From positions 1-64,000 of the forward strand of contig NZ_JAIOAP010000004.1 in assembly GCF_021190915.1 (NCBI RefSeq): DNA of 64,000 nt, written 5' to 3'. The position numbers were made by a program, and so were the translations under genes. Positions 1 through 8,341 of the stretch are shown here, piece after piece. The notes under the pieces were generated by a model that saw nothing but the letters and a program-made list of their open reading frames with translations, made no database searches and had not been told where the DNA came from. Each line of letters starts with the position of its first letter. Position 1 is the first letter of the stretch. This stretch comes from Cohnella silvisoli. Its GTDB lineage: Bacteria > Bacillota > Bacilli > Paenibacillales > Paenibacillaceae.

Positions 1-74
1 CCCCCAAAGATCTTCTCCACCACTAATACCTTCTTCATCTCTGCTCTGGTCAATGTCACTGTCTCCTGTCCCAT
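1..74 (-). CDS. N-terminal fragment of a putative transposase (cut by window edge)
   Basis: Only the first 24 codons are inside the window. The start is the ATG read leftward from 74, and the peptide begins MGQETVTLTRAEMKK. This resembles the start of transposases that open with a short strand followed by a helix-turn-helix (ISNCY/IS481-like), but that is family memory and not a domain hit. Two tandem copies of a GTGACATTATC element lie just outside the start, as expected for an insertion-sequence end. Everything from the helix-turn-helix onward lies left of the window, so integrity cannot be judged. Confidence 0.4.
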   Translation of the reverse strand, partial: MGQETVTLTRAEMKKVLVVEKIFG

Positions 75-75
75 A

Positions 76-120
76 GTGACATTATCTCAGAACAGTTATA
101 GGGTGACATTATCACAGCAC
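76..120. repeat. Tandem IS-end-like repeats upstream of the transposase fragment
   Basis: GTGACATTATCTCAGAAC (76-93) and GTGACATTATCACAGCAC (103-120) are 18-base direct repeats with two mismatches, spaced 27 bases apart. They lie immediately upstream of the transposase start. They probably are the multiple transposase-binding sites found at one end of an insertion sequence. The outer boundary of the element is not resolved. Confidence 0.45.
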
Positions 121-256
121 AACAACACATGCTGGTGCCAAATAGTTGACGAAAATTGGAGAAGTGATTAAACTATTTGAGCATTTTTATCGAAACCCGC
201 CGTCGTGGCATCTCTTCGTTACGCTAACGGAGAACGATAGTTGAATCACCGATAAC

Positions 257-283
257 AAGGCCGCCAATTACTTCGGTGGCCTT
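257..283. terminator. Hairpin in the 121-550 intergenic region
   Basis: AAGGCCGCC (257-265) pairs with GGTGGCCTT (275-283) with one G-T pair. There is no T-run afterwards, so termination is uncertain. The rest of 121-550 holds one copy of a dispersed repeat (385-418) and no gene that I can support. Confidence 0.35.
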
Positions 284-384
284 CTGTGCATCTTATGAAG
301 GCTTAATCATTGCCCTTGGATCGGGTCAAAAAGGTTGGCAATCATGCGCCGCGGCGCATTTTTCGCCGATAGACCCGTTAAGCT

Positions 385-418
385 GAACCGTACCATAAGT
401 GACGGCGAGTTTTTGGTG
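385..418 (+). repeat. Dispersed repeat, copy A
   Basis: GAACCGTACCATAAGTGACG followed by GCGA and a TTTTTGGTG end. The same 34-base pattern occurs at 1014-1048, 2152-2185 and 18139-18173. No coding function is evident. It may be the end of a decayed insertion sequence or a small mobile repeat. Confidence 0.6.
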
Positions 419-550
419 GGTATCGGAGAACGAGATACCTCAAGTTAAAAATTAATCAATATTTTTGTAGTATGGATATGTCGAGATTGATCCATGTTGT
501 TCGTTGATTAAATGTAAGGAAGAAAATCTAAAGCCAAAGGAGAAGTGAAA

Positions 551-934
551 ATGAAATTCCTATGTTTGGGTTACATGGATTCTAAGAAAATGAATTCCCT
601 CCCGCAGGATGAGATCAATGCGGTTATGCAAGAGTGTATGCCACACCTTAAGGAACTCTATAAGAGCGGCCAAGTTATTATTGATGCCGGTCTTACCTCG
701 GAAACGAAATGCTTACGGCGGGCGAAGGGGAAGGTGAAGGTTACGGACGGTCCTTTTATCGAAACGAAGGAGATGATTGGCAGCGCATTTATCATAGAAG
801 CACGAGACATGGAGGAAGCAACTCGCATAGCTTCTTTACATCCGACTGTACAGGTAGACTTGGGAGAGCAGTATGGTTGGAGGATTGAAATACGACCGAT
901 CCACTACTTCGAAGAGGGGTCTAGTACCATCTAA
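551..934 (+). CDS. YciI/DGPF-domain family protein
   Basis: A 127-residue protein with the DGPF signature (TDGPFIETKEMIGSAFIIEA region, about residues 65-85) that defines the YciI-like, dimeric alpha-beta barrel fold. Such proteins are often encoded near ECF sigma factors and their chemical reaction is mostly unknown. I chose the ATG at 551 because AAAGGAG ends at 543, giving a 7-base spacing; an upstream in-frame GTG at 545 sits too close to the ribosome binding site. No sigma-factor gene is adjacent. It looks intact and stands alone between repeat-bearing intergenic regions. Confidence 0.8.
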   Translation: MKFLCLGYMDSKKMNSLPQDEINAVMQECMPHLKELYKSGQVIIDAGLTSETKCLRRAKGKVKVTDGPFIETKEMIGSAFIIEARDMEEATRIASLHPTVQVDLGEQYGWRIEIRPIHYFEEGSSTI

Positions 935-962
935 GTTCCTATTTTGCGAAGCACATGGGTTT

Positions 963-986
963 GGCCGTCCTTACAAGGGTGGCCTT
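963..986 (+). terminator. Possible terminator after the YciI-like gene
   Basis: GGCCGTCC and GGGTGGCC can pair through two G-T wobbles around a short loop, 28 bases after the stop, and are followed by TTAAAA. There is no long T-run, so this is weak. The rest of 987-1284 holds repeat copy B and no convincing gene. Confidence 0.3.
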
Positions 987-1013
987 AAAACTTGCCGTTA
1001 CATACAGTGCGGA

Positions 1014-1048
1014 GAACCGTATCATAAGTGACGGCGAAAAATTTGGTG
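1014..1048 (+). repeat. Dispersed repeat, copy B
   Basis: GAACCGTATCATAAGTGACG plus a GCGAAAAATTTGGTG tail, the best-preserved copy. The preceding bases GCGGA resemble those before copies C (ACGGA) and D (GCAGA), so the repeat may extend about five bases upstream. Confidence 0.6.
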
Positions 1049-1284
1049 TCGGGAATGGCAGGGGAATGCTGTGGAATCAGTGTTTGAGCCCCCTAAGGCA
1101 ACAGGTTTCTGGGGTCTTTCTTTTGAGAAGAATTCACACAAAGACGACCATTATAAACCAAGCCACCACCAAAACAAGTATTGCGAGAATAAATTCAATC
1201 CAAAAATATTCGAAGATTCGCCGAAATGATGATACGCAGAGTAATGCAAGAATATGAGTCGAGCTTAAAACATTATATAGCCAC

Positions 1285-1327
1285 AATAAAAATCACCAAT
1301 CCCGACACGGACTTGGTGATTTTTATT
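1285..1327. terminator. Strong bidirectional hairpin terminator
   Basis: AATAAAAATCACCAA (1285-1299) and TTGGTGATTTTTATT (1313-1327) are perfect 15-base inverted repeats, giving a stem with a T-run on both strands. It lies 14 bases past the stop of the leftward XRE gene and should end its transcript. Confidence 0.85.
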
Positions 1328-1340
1328 CATATAAGCTGAC

Positions 1341-1691
1341 TTAACGCTTAGTATCGAGCGCATTAAAGATGTCCCGATTTATCTTGTTAATCATTTCAAG
1401 TTCTTCTATACTCCTGCCGCTTATCATGGACATATGTTCATCAACTGCCCTCTGATGTGCCTTGGCGGCATCATTAGTTTCAAGCCCATCCCGAAACAAC
1501 TCAATAGGCGGTACATGTAAAGCTGTAACAATTTTCTCCAATGTTTCTAGGGAAATATTGCGTTCTCCGCGTTCTACCCCACCTATATAACTATAATGAA
1601 GTGACGAAGCCTCTGCGAGTTGCTCTTGAGTCCATCCCTTCGCTTTCCGCATTGACCTAATTCTATTTCCAACCAAATTCGATAACCTCAC
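1341..1691 (-). CDS. XRE-family helix-turn-helix regulator
   Basis: The first ~65 residues form a Cro/C1-type helix-turn-helix (GNRIRSMRKAKGWTQEQLAE, then a recognition helix ending in GGVERGERN). A ~50-residue C-terminal tail probably dimerises. The start at GTG 1691 is set by an AGAGGTGG ribosome binding site five bases upstream; an in-frame GTG at 1700 overlaps that site. The inverted repeat AAATAGTA...TACTATTT at 1753-1792 upstream is a likely autoregulatory operator. No target gene is evident nearby. It may be a remnant of a mobile element, since repeats and decayed sequence lie on both sides. Confidence 0.85.
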   Translation of the reverse strand: MRLSNLVGNRIRSMRKAKGWTQEQLAEASSLHYSYIGGVERGERNISLETLEKIVTALHVPPIELFRDGLETNDAAKAHQRAVDEHMSMISGRSIEELEMINKINRDIFNALDTKR

Positions 1692-1752
1692 CAAAACCAC
1701 CTCTACTACAGGTTAGGGAACGTTTTAAGACACGAACAGATATTTAAAATAG

Positions 1753-1792
1753 AAATAGTATTGCCTAAAAAAAGTACTTAATAGTACTATTT
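1753..1792. promoter_or_regulatory. Candidate XRE operator
   Basis: AAATAGTA (1753-1760) and TACTATTT (1785-1792) form an inverted repeat. The right half also contains AGTACT twice (1773-1778 and 1783-1788), a self-complementary hexamer. The site lies about 60-100 bases upstream of the XRE start on its strand, where an autoregulator would bind. Confidence 0.5.
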
Positions 1793-1829
1793 TAAAATAA
1801 AAACTTACTCTATCGTATTTGAACCAACC

Positions 1830-2020
1830 ATGCTGTTTGATGAACTATCAAAACTTGAAGGCGACATATTTAGAAACAAGGGCAACGGCGAAGAAATCAA
1901 TTGTACCGAGAAATCGTGAAAAACTAGGAAAGGAACGGGAAGGAAAATTCCTTCAGTGAAGCTGAAGTAGCGGTTCTCAAAAAGGAAATTTCCCACAACC
2001 AAAATCAACCCTGGCGATAG
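1830..2020 (+). pseudogene. Possible decayed small gene, unknown family
   Basis: An ATG at 1830 opens 29 codons (MLFDELSKLEG start). After a stop and a frame change, codons continue to a TAG at 2018-2020 with a helix-like SEAEVAVLKKEISHN peptide. The codon content looks coding, but no single frame stays open. I do not recognise the family. From 2021 to 2533 I see repeat copy C and nothing else convincing. Confidence 0.2.
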
Positions 2021-2151
2021 AGGAGCGTATTTTCGTGAAACTTTTAACCCGCTAGAAATGGATTGAACGGATGTGGGCAGGGATAGTATGGGTTGTACGA
2101 GGAATCATAAGATAGGGAACCATTTTTATTTCTCGTCAGATGTGTTACGGA

Positions 2152-2185
2152 GAACCTTTACCATAAGTAGGGTGAATTTTTGGTG
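2152..2185 (+). repeat. Dispersed repeat, copy C (diverged)
   Basis: GAACCTTTACCATAAGTAGG with a TGAATTTTTGGTG tail matches copies A, B and D with several changes. A GCTTATGGTACGC sequence about 80 bases downstream resembles the reverse complement of the TACCATAAG core, so the copy may have an inverted partner. Confidence 0.5.
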
Positions 2186-2533
2186 AAAACCCTTATTTGA
2201 CTTGGAATGCTTACGATTTCTACGAGAGTCAAAATAGCATTGCGATCAGTTCCTAAGTCCACTGCTTATGGTACGCACAAACAACGATGTGATGCCATGG
2301 ACAAGCTGAGATCCGGATTTGCCCGTGCAATGAAAGTTCTAATAGGCTGAGCTTGAACGAGCGAAGATGCAATGAGGCTTGAAAAGTGGGTTATTTATCT
2401 CCGACCACGAGTTGACATTGCCTCGCGCTTGTTCTAGTAATTGATCGAAAAGTTGAATGAATTGTTGAGCACGATTCAGTTGACTTATGAATAATTTGGA
2501 GTTAACGTTATTAACATGAAATAGCAAGAGGAT

Positions 2534-3163
2534 GTGCGGCAATCAGAAATGGAAGATGACAAGCAACAGCCTGAGCAACTTACTCGCCCCTATCGAATGG
2601 AGGCCAGGGCAAGATCGGCGGCAATAACGGGAGAACGTATACTTGATGCTGCGGTGGAGATTTTTTACGAGCAACCGGTCGCTAACCTCTCTCTTGAGGA
2701 GGTCGCGCGCCGCTCCGCTGTCTCAGTGCAGACGGTGATACGGCGTTTCGGAGGCAAGGAAGGCCTCTTCGCTGCAGCCTCCGAGCGCGAATCGAGACGA
2801 ATAGCCAGCCATCGTGACCAAGCGGCGGTGGGAGACGTGGCAGGGGCATTACATATATTGCTCGATCATTACGAAGAGGTAGGTGATGGGGTGCTTCGCA
2901 TGTTGGCCGAAGAGCATTGGATGCCAGCACTGCGAGAGATAATTGACGGCGGACGTGGTTATCACCGGCAATGGTGCGAGCGAGTGTTCGCCCCAGCGCT
3001 GACCGAACGAGAAGGGACCGAGCGGGAGAGACGCCTTGCTCAGTTGGTAACTGTGACGGATATCTACACCTGGAAACTACTTCGTCGCGATTACGGTTTG
3101 AGCCGCGACCAAACTGAGCTCGCTCTGGGCGAGCTACTTCATCCTCTAACTGGAGGTAATTAG
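2534..3163 (+). CDS. TetR/AcrR-family regulator
   Basis: A 209-residue repressor. The TetR DNA-binding domain spans roughly residues 30-80 (GERILDAAVEIFYEQPVANL, then LEEVARRSAVSVQTVIRRFG). The rest should form the helical ligand-binding and dimer domain. The start is uncertain: GTG 2534 has AGAGGA very close upstream, and ATG 2549 lacks a clear site. It ends directly before the glycosyltransferase start, with GGAGGT inside its last codons, so the two genes form an operon. The GC content is visibly higher than in flanking DNA, which suggests joint acquisition, possibly from a high-GC Gram-positive donor. Confidence 0.85.
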   Translation: MRQSEMEDDKQQPEQLTRPYRMEARARSAAITGERILDAAVEIFYEQPVANLSLEEVARRSAVSVQTVIRRFGGKEGLFAAASERESRRIASHRDQAAVGDVAGALHILLDHYEEVGDGVLRMLAEEHWMPALREIIDGGRGYHRQWCERVFAPALTEREGTERERRLAQLVTVTDIYTWKLLRRDYGLSRDQTELALGELLHPLTGGN

Positions 3164-4399
3164 ATGGCCCGTATCCTTGCTTATACTTCGCCCGCCCGCG
3201 GACACTTGTTTCCGCTGACTCCGATTCTGGATGAGCTTTGCAAACGCGGTCACGACATCGTACTGCGCACACTGGCTTCGCAGATGGAGCTCGCACGATC
3301 GCATGGCTTCGACGCCGCTCCGATCGACAAACGGATCGAAGCAATGCCTCACGATGATTACAAGGCACGCACGGCACGGGGGGGACTGCAACGCGCTGTA
3401 AGCATGTTCAGCGCGCGTGCGGAGCATGACGGACCCGATCTGAAGCAAGCGATCGCGAGTACGCGCCCCGACGCTGTAATCGTCGACGTAAACTGCTGGG
3501 GTGCTGTCGCGGCTGCCGAGGCTTGGGGCGGTCCATGGGGGACATTCTGCCCCTATCCGCTTGCGTTGACTTCGCGTGACGCGCCGCCTTTTGGTCCAGG
3601 GCTTCCGCCTGCTCGCGGAACTCTTGGCAGAATGCGCGATCGCGCTCTGAAGCCGTTGTTTGTAGGTACCTTCGAGCGCACTATGTTGCCGCCGCTCAAC
3701 GAAATACGCAAAAGGCTTGGGCTTGGCCCGGTAAGCAGTGCCGACGATATGTTTGGCCGCCCGCCGCTTCTACTCTATCTTACAGCCGAACCGTTCGAGT
3801 ACCCGCGCTCGGATTGGCCGTCAAACATCGTCATGGTCGGCCCCTGCGCTTGGGACCCGCCTGCCGAACCTCCTGAATGGTTAGCTGAGATCGAACGTCC
3901 AATCGTACTTGTTACAACGTCCTCGGAGTTTCAAAATGACGGTCGCCTTATCGAAGCGGCGCTTGACGCTTTCACTGAAGAGAATGTCCACATCATCGCA
4001 ACAATTCCCTCACAAGATTCGGCCAAATTCCGAACATCAGCCAATGCCAGCTTAGTACCATTTCTTCCTCATGGACTCGTGCTTGACCGCGTAGTGTGTG
4101 CAATTACCCATGGTGGCATGGGGGCCACGCAGAAAGCTCTTGTACACGGCGTTCCTGTGTGCGCGGTGCCTTTTGGACGTGATCAACTGGAGGTGGCGCG
4201 GCGCGTCGAGGTAGCCGGAGCGGGCACGCGCCTGCCCGCCGGCCGACTCAGCCCAAGTCGCCTACGTGCCAAGGTGCGCGAAGCGATGGCGTGCGTCGAA
4301 GGCGCCCGCAGAGTATCCGAAAGTTTCGCGTTAGCGGGCGGAGCCATTGCCGCTGCTACTGCGATTGAGACGCATCTTTTAGAACTTAATCGTGACTAA
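3164..4399 (+). CDS. GT1-family (UDP-glycosyltransferase-like) glycosyltransferase
   Basis: A 411-residue GT-B fold enzyme of the macrolide/glycolipid glycosyltransferase type. The N-terminus has the acceptor-domain start ILAYTSPARGHLFPLTPIL. Near residues 300-345 lies the donor-binding signature: VPFLPHGLVLDRV, then ITHGGMGATQKALVHGVP and PFGRDQ. In this family the histidine of THGG and the PFxxDQ segment contact the nucleotide-sugar. Acceptors are usually lipophilic natural products, so it may modify or inactivate an antibiotic or make a glycolipid; the substrate cannot be read from sequence. It follows the TetR gene without a gap, so it is probably repressed by that regulator until a ligand appears. 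The pair is GC-rich compared with its neighbours. Confidence 0.88.
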   Translation: MARILAYTSPARGHLFPLTPILDELCKRGHDIVLRTLASQMELARSHGFDAAPIDKRIEAMPHDDYKARTARGGLQRAVSMFSARAEHDGPDLKQAIASTRPDAVIVDVNCWGAVAAAEAWGGPWGTFCPYPLALTSRDAPPFGPGLPPARGTLGRMRDRALKPLFVGTFERTMLPPLNEIRKRLGLGPVSSADDMFGRPPLLLYLTAEPFEYPRSDWPSNIVMVGPCAWDPPAEPPEWLAEIERPIVLVTTSSEFQNDGRLIEAALDAFTEENVHIIATIPSQDSAKFRTSANASLVPFLPHGLVLDRVVCAITHGGMGATQKALVHGVPVCAVPFGRDQLEVARRVEVAGAGTRLPAGRLSPSRLRAKVREAMACVEGARRVSESFALAGGAIAAATAIETHLLELNRD

Positions 4400-4402
4400 A
4401 CC

Positions 4403-4693
4403 TCAAAAGCACGAAAACGATTCAATCCTCTGAAGGTCGAAGCCGGAGAACATCCAAAAGAAACCGTTCCAACGGAATCCCGAGATCGACGTCCGACCGA
4501 CGAATACGGGGTAAAACCAGAAGCCTGCTCCGCCGCGCGGCCAAATATACGTAAAGCGGAACATGCAGCGGGAGATTGCGCCCGGATCAACGGCAAGCGT
4601 CGATGTGAGAGGCTTCGGAGGAATCGTTTGAGGCGGCGGCGAAGAGGGGGGCAGCGGCCCGCCTTGCGGTCCGAAAGGAGGCGTAAAGGCCAT
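4403..4693 (-). CDS. Small conserved Bacillales protein, proline-rich N-terminus
   Basis: A 96-residue protein. Residues 1-30 are rich in proline and glycine (PPFGPQGGPLPPSSPPP). The second half is aromatic and ends with FVGRTSISGFRWNG and a YSGFDLQRI-like segment. I recall similar small proteins in Bacillus and Paenibacillus annotated loosely as transporters, without proven function. ATG 4693 is preferred because AAGGAG lies 8 bases upstream; ATG 4699 is too close. It is 38 bases downstream of the 4732-5049 gene on the same strand, probably one operon, and its 3' end meets the glycosyltransferase 3' end. Confidence 0.7.
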   Translation of the reverse strand: MAFTPPFGPQGGPLPPSSPPPQTIPPKPLTSTLAVDPGAISRCMFRFTYIWPRGGAGFWFYPVFVGRTSISGFRWNGFFWMFSGFDLQRIESFSCF

Positions 4694-4731
4694 GTTCATC
4701 ACTCCTTAAGTAGTCGGCTGTCCTTGCGTCC

Positions 4732-5049
4732 TCAGAGTAGCGATATGGTGAGAAGGTTAAACAGAACAAGCGGAAGCACGAAGTCGGTATAAGGGTTCGG
4801 CGGACCTGGAAAGAAGGCGCGAGCGTAACCCTCGTTCGATAGGCACAAATATAGAATTCCTCTGTCGCAATGAAGGATATACCCTTCGAAGACATCTCCG
4901 TCCATTGTCTCGACCTTGACCAACCGATTGGCGTGGTGAGCGCACAACCGATGAAAATGGTCTCTGACGGATAGCAACGTCTTATGAACATTTGGATCGC
5001 ACTGATAGATCGACGTTAGTTCTTGATGAACCGTAATTTTCGAGCCCAT
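4732..5049 (-). CDS. Small conserved protein of unknown function
   Basis: A 105-residue protein. The middle reads like a small beta-barrel (RLVKVETMDGDVFEGYILHC), somewhat like an Sm-type fold. The C-terminus is a single hydrophobic segment (DFVLPLVLFNLLTISLL) that could be membrane-associated. ATG 5049 has a perfect GGAGGT site 7 bases upstream; a further in-frame ATG at 5076 has none. It probably is co-transcribed with the proline-rich gene downstream. Similar pairs occur in other Bacillales in my recollection, but no function is established. Confidence 0.7.
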   Translation of the reverse strand: MGSKITVHQELTSIYQCDPNVHKTLLSVRDHFHRLCAHHANRLVKVETMDGDVFEGYILHCDRGILYLCLSNEGYARAFFPGPPNPYTDFVLPLVLFNLLTISLL

Positions 5050-5140
5050 GGCAAAGACCTCCGTATTTTCGAACATGGGTTATTCTATGTAGGGGCCCAC
5101 TTCGGCGTTACATTAGCATGAGTAGTCCCAAACTTCATGC

Positions 5141-5183
5141 AAAACAACCTCCAATTCCACCCATAAAGTGGAGATGGAGGTTG
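5141..5183 (-). terminator. Flagellin gene terminator
   Basis: CAACCTCCA (5145-5153) pairs with TGGAGGTTG (5175-5183), with a further inner CAC/GTG pairing. Read leftward, the stem is followed by TTTT at 5144-5141. It lies 34 bases past the flagellin stop. Confidence 0.8.
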
Positions 5184-5216
5184 CTTTGCTTGAATTCCCT
5201 TTTCCGTTTTGAAAAA

Positions 5217-7829
5217 TTAACGGAGAAGCTGCAGAACGCCTTGAGGTTGTTGATTGGCTTGTGCAAGCATAGCTTGCGCGGCTTGAGCAAGGATGTTGTT
5301 CTTTGTTAGTTCCATCATTTCCTTCGCCATATCCGTATCACGGATACGAGATTCAGCAGCTGTCAGGTTTTCAGAAGAAGTGTTCAAGTTGTTGATCGTG
5401 TGTTCTAAGCGGTTTTGAACAGCACCTAGGTTGGCGCGTTCAGAGGACACCTTATTTATTGCATTGTCCAGTACTTTAATCGCAGCAGATGCTTTTGTAG
5501 AATCAGTTACGTCAAGAGAATATTCAGCAGCGGTATTGTCCGTTCCATTAGTAGCGGATTTTGTTGCGGTCCAAGCTGCACCCGTTGCTCCGGTCGCTTC
5601 GGAAGAATTAGCAGCGCTAATTCCAAGAGCATCAGAACGCATGTCAGCCAAGCTCATTGCTAAAGTTTGTCCTTGATTTGCACCTACTTGCATGGTGAGG
5701 GACTTGTCTACAACTCCATTTTCAATTTCAAATGTTGCTTTGTCAGTAGTAGCAATATTAGTTCCAGCTTTAATGTTTATCCCTGTTGAACCTAAGGCTA
5801 CCGTATCATTAGGATTAATAGATTGATTGGAAACGTCAGTTGTTTCATATGAACCATTGTTGTCGGCATCTCTTTTAAGTGTCATTCTGAAGTCATCCGC
5901 AGGGATAACATCTTTAACCGAGAAAAAGATTTCACCCGCAGCAATGCTAGTGCCTGGCGTAGTTCCGTTGTATTTAAGACCGACATTAAATCCTAAATCA
6001 ACTTTTTCGGTTGCGGTTGTTCCAGTAAGTGCATAGGTTCCTCCTCCAGCTGAGGTTCCATCTGCCTTTTGGACCGTTGCAGTCAATGATGTCGAACTTC
6101 CGATTTTAAAGGTCACATTACTCGTTGCTCCTGCAGCCATCACGCTCAACTTGGATGAATCTAAGTCGATTTGCACGCCATTCCCTGCAGCTCCGATTGC
6201 AATGTTAGTGAGATTAGCAGAGTTGGATAATTGGCTTTCCGTGATATTAACCGGACCTCCAAGCGCAACGCCGCCTGTATCTTTCAATTGAATCGCATAG
6301 TTATCTGTGTGTGTTACATTCGTTGAATACGTATTTCCACGTACAAATTGGTTCGTATCGTCTACAGTAGTGAACGATAGTTTTCCACCATCTGCAAATG
6401 TAAGCGTCTGTGTAGCGGAAGCGGCTCCGTCATTAAAATCCGCAATTTTAATGTCACCCGTTGATTGTTGTGTAACCGTAACGCGGTTGCCGAGGGTTAA
6501 TTGAATTTCTTGGTTGTCAAAAGAACCGTTTACTGCAGGAGCAGCGTTAGCATCAGCCCACATTTTGGCATTATCTAGATTGAAGCTAACGTCTCCCAAT
6601 TGGATCGATGTTGAACCAGCACTATTCGTTACTGTAGTATTTGCTGTTTGTAGTACGGTTCCTCCGGAATCTTGCAATTCAAACGTAAAGGCTGCTTGAC
6701 CGGCTACGCCCGCAGTAACTGTTTCGGTTTGCTTAACTACAATCTTGTAACCAGTACCATTTGCATACGGCGAATTACCGGCAATCGTAATTCCCGACAT
6801 TGCTCCAGTAGTAGCCGTGTCGGTAATCGTACCTGCACCAGTTCCTGTTCCTGCCGTACTAGATATCCTAGCCGAGGTAGTGAAGGTATAAGTACCCTCT
6901 TTAGCAGGATTAGCGGGGTCGGAATTAGCAGAAACAGCGCTTATTCCCCCGCCGTTAATTGCAGTTGCTGCCACAGTAGTCGTTTTCGCGACTTCAACAG
7001 TATAGTTAGCGGCACTAGCCGCCAAATTAGAATTCGCATCGATGGTAATGGCATTATTACCGCCCGCTGTATTAAGAACGGCTTCATTAACAGTGGCGTC
7101 ATCTGTAACTGTATTCGTAGATTTTGCAGTTTGGCTTGCGACTACAATTTTATAGTTACCTTCAGCGAGACCAAGGTCGCCATTGCTTGCAGTACTGAAC
7201 GATTCAACTCCGGTAGCATTTGTAGTGCCTGTAAGTACGTTATCACCTACGCTTTGATAAGCATTACCGGATCCGCCGGCATTTGTAATAGAGATTTCAT
7301 ACTTTCCGGATCCCGCTGTTGCATTGGGATCAATAGTAAGATTACTTAAATTTGCTGAAATCACAGGTGTGGAGCCGGTTTTCAATTGTTTTGCGGCACT
7401 ACTTGCAGAAATATTACCGTCTAACAATTTTTTGGTATTGAACTCCGTCGTATTAGCAATTCGGTTAATTTCAGAAGTTAGTTGATTAACTTCCTTTTGA
7501 ATTTGTTCGCGGTCTTCTGAAGTATTCGTACCGTTTGCCGCTTGCGTAGCGAGCTCCTTCATACGTTGAAGAATCGAGTGAGTTTCGTTCAATGCACCTT
7601 CCGCTGTTTGAACAAGAGAGATCCCATCTTGAGAGTTACGGCTTGCTTGATCCAAACCGCGAATCTGCCCTCTCATTTTTTCGGAAATCGCAAGACCTGC
7701 AGCGTCATCTCCTGCACGGTTAATGCGAAGACCAGATGATAACTTTTCGATGTTTTTGTTGGAAGCAGCAGAGTTAGCAGACAACTGACGGTACGTGTTA
7801 AGCGATGCGATGTTGTGGTTAATTCTCAT
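5217..7829 (-). CDS. hag: Flagellin with very large variable domain
   Basis: An 870-residue flagellin, against about 270-500 for most. Residues 1-140 are the conserved D0/D1 N-terminus ([20 protein letters not shown], with the [20 protein letters not shown] motif). The last ~95 residues are the C-terminal D1/D0 ([10 protein letters not shown] and ending [10 protein letters not shown]). About 620 Ser/Thr/Ala/Gly-rich residues lie between them as surface-exposed D2/D3 domains, possibly glycosylated. It is exported by the flagellar type III system and polymerises into the filament. A TGGAGGT ribosome site lies 8 bases before ATG 7829, and the leader contains a GGA-loop hairpin. It is downstream of csrA on the same strand and probably sigma-D dependent. 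No other flagellar structural gene is present here. Confidence 0.97.
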   Translation of the reverse strand: MRINHNIASLNTYRQLSANSAASNKNIEKLSSGLRINRAGDDAAGLAISEKMRGQIRGLDQASRNSQDGISLVQTAEGALNETHSILQRMKELATQAANGTNTSEDREQIQKEVNQLTSEINRIANTTEFNTKKLLDGNISASSAAKQLKTGSTPVISANLSNLTIDPNATAGSGKYEISITNAGGSGNAYQSVGDNVLTGTTNATGVESFSTASNGDLGLAEGNYKIVVASQTAKSTNTVTDDATVNEAVLNTAGGNNAITIDANSNLAASAANYTVEVAKTTTVAATAINGGGISAVSANSDPANPAKEGTYTFTTSARISSTAGTGTGAGTITDTATTGAMSGITIAGNSPYANGTGYKIVVKQTETVTAGVAGQAAFTFELQDSGGTVLQTANTTVTNSAGSTSIQLGDVSFNLDNAKMWADANAAPAVNGSFDNQEIQLTLGNRVTVTQQSTGDIKIADFNDGAASATQTLTFADGGKLSFTTVDDTNQFVRGNTYSTNVTHTDNYAIQLKDTGGVALGGPVNITESQLSNSANLTNIAIGAAGNGVQIDLDSSKLSVMAAGATSNVTFKIGSSTSLTATVQKADGTSAGGGTYALTGTTATEKVDLGFNVGLKYNGTTPGTSIAAGEIFFSVKDVIPADDFRMTLKRDADNNGSYETTDVSNQSINPNDTVALGSTGINIKAGTNIATTDKATFEIENGVVDKSLTMQVGANQGQTLAMSLADMRSDALGISAANSSEATGATGAAWTATKSATNGTDNTAAEYSLDVTDSTKASAAIKVLDNAINKVSSERANLGAVQNRLEHTINNLNTSSENLTAAESRIRDTDMAKEMMELTKNNILAQAAQAMLAQANQQPQGVLQLLR

Positions 7830-7837
7830 TGATTATT

Positions 7838-7880
7838 ACCTCCATGTGGTGTGTTTTAGGATGCCTATCCTTTTGCATCC
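7838..7880 (-). promoter_or_regulatory. Putative CsrA-binding sites in the hag leader
   Basis: In the leftward transcript GGATGC (7880-7875) pairs with GCATCC (7864-7859), exposing a ten-base loop with AGGA. A second GGA lies in the Shine-Dalgarno sequence TGGAGGT (7844-7838). In Bacillus subtilis, CsrA represses hag by binding one upstream hairpin and one site at the Shine-Dalgarno. The geometry here is the same, so translational repression by the adjacent CsrA is likely. Confidence 0.65.
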
Positions 7881-7990
7881 CTTTGAAGCGCATACCTTGC
7901 GATGCCTCACAAATCAGTGATGGATTGCGCGCCGATCCAAACGATTTGTAAGTCAAACGGGTTATCTTCCTTGACTTGCACCACTCGTCC

Positions 7991-8191
7991 TTAAGTGGAA
8001 GAGGTCTTGGCCTTTTCTGCCGTTCCTAAAGCTATATTTTTTTCTTCCCATAACTCTCCGCGAACAATGGGAATATGCTTCGGCGCTTCGATCGCCAAGC
8101 GTAAATGACCTTCATCGCTCTTGATGACCCTTACCATAATGTTGTTGTCGATCAGCACATATTCTCCAGGTTTTCTACCTAACACGAGCAT
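7991..8191 (-). CDS. csrA: Carbon storage/translation regulator CsrA
   Basis: A 66-residue RNA-binding dimer that blocks translation of target mRNAs at GGA sites. It opens MLVLGRKPGEYVLIDNNIMV and keeps the RNA-contact residues Leu4, Arg6 and Arg44 (IPIVRGEL). In Firmicutes its main target is flagellin mRNA, and the flagellin gene lies directly downstream. FliW, the usual protein antagonist of CsrA, is not in the window. Its own ribosome site AGGGGATGAG contains GGA, so autoregulation is possible. Upstream lie two terminator-like hairpins and a sigma-D promoter. A shorter paralogue is at 13099-13254. Confidence 0.96.
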   Translation of the reverse strand: MLVLGRKPGEYVLIDNNIMVRVIKSDEGHLRLAIEAPKHIPIVRGELWEEKNIALGTAEKAKTSST

Positions 8192-8225
8192 TGGCTCATC
8201 CCCTTATTTCGCTTATAAAATGGAC

Positions 8226-8293
8226 ATAAAAAATGAGCAAACACGTCGCTGCCCTTCTTCATCCTGAAGAATGACGGCGACCTATTTGCTCAT
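8226..8293 (-). ncRNA. Hairpin A with GGA loop and U-tail (candidate small RNA end or attenuator)
   Basis: ATGAGCAAA (read from 8293) pairs with TTTGCTCAT (ending 8233), and the stem is followed by T-rich sequence on the leftward strand. Its apex reads CTTCAGGATGAAG, in which CTTCA and TGAAG pair and leave GGA as the loop. CAGGATG matches the core of the CsrA SELEX consensus known from E. coli. It sits 42 bases before csrA. It shares the 5' sequence ATGGAYGAGYAAATAGG with hairpin B, so the two are duplicates. Confidence 0.55.
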
Positions 8294-8341
8294 CCATAAG
8301 TCTGCAAATGATTCAATTTTCAAAAAGCGACATTAAACAGC

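Noticed and set aside
955..1257. A 100-residue reading frame on the plus strand
   Set aside because: It covers dispersed repeat B, has no ribosome site and no recognisable protein pattern.
2339..2542. A 67-residue frame on the minus strand
   Set aside because: Some helix-like residues, but no ribosome site and no family; the region also holds the likely TetR upstream DNA.
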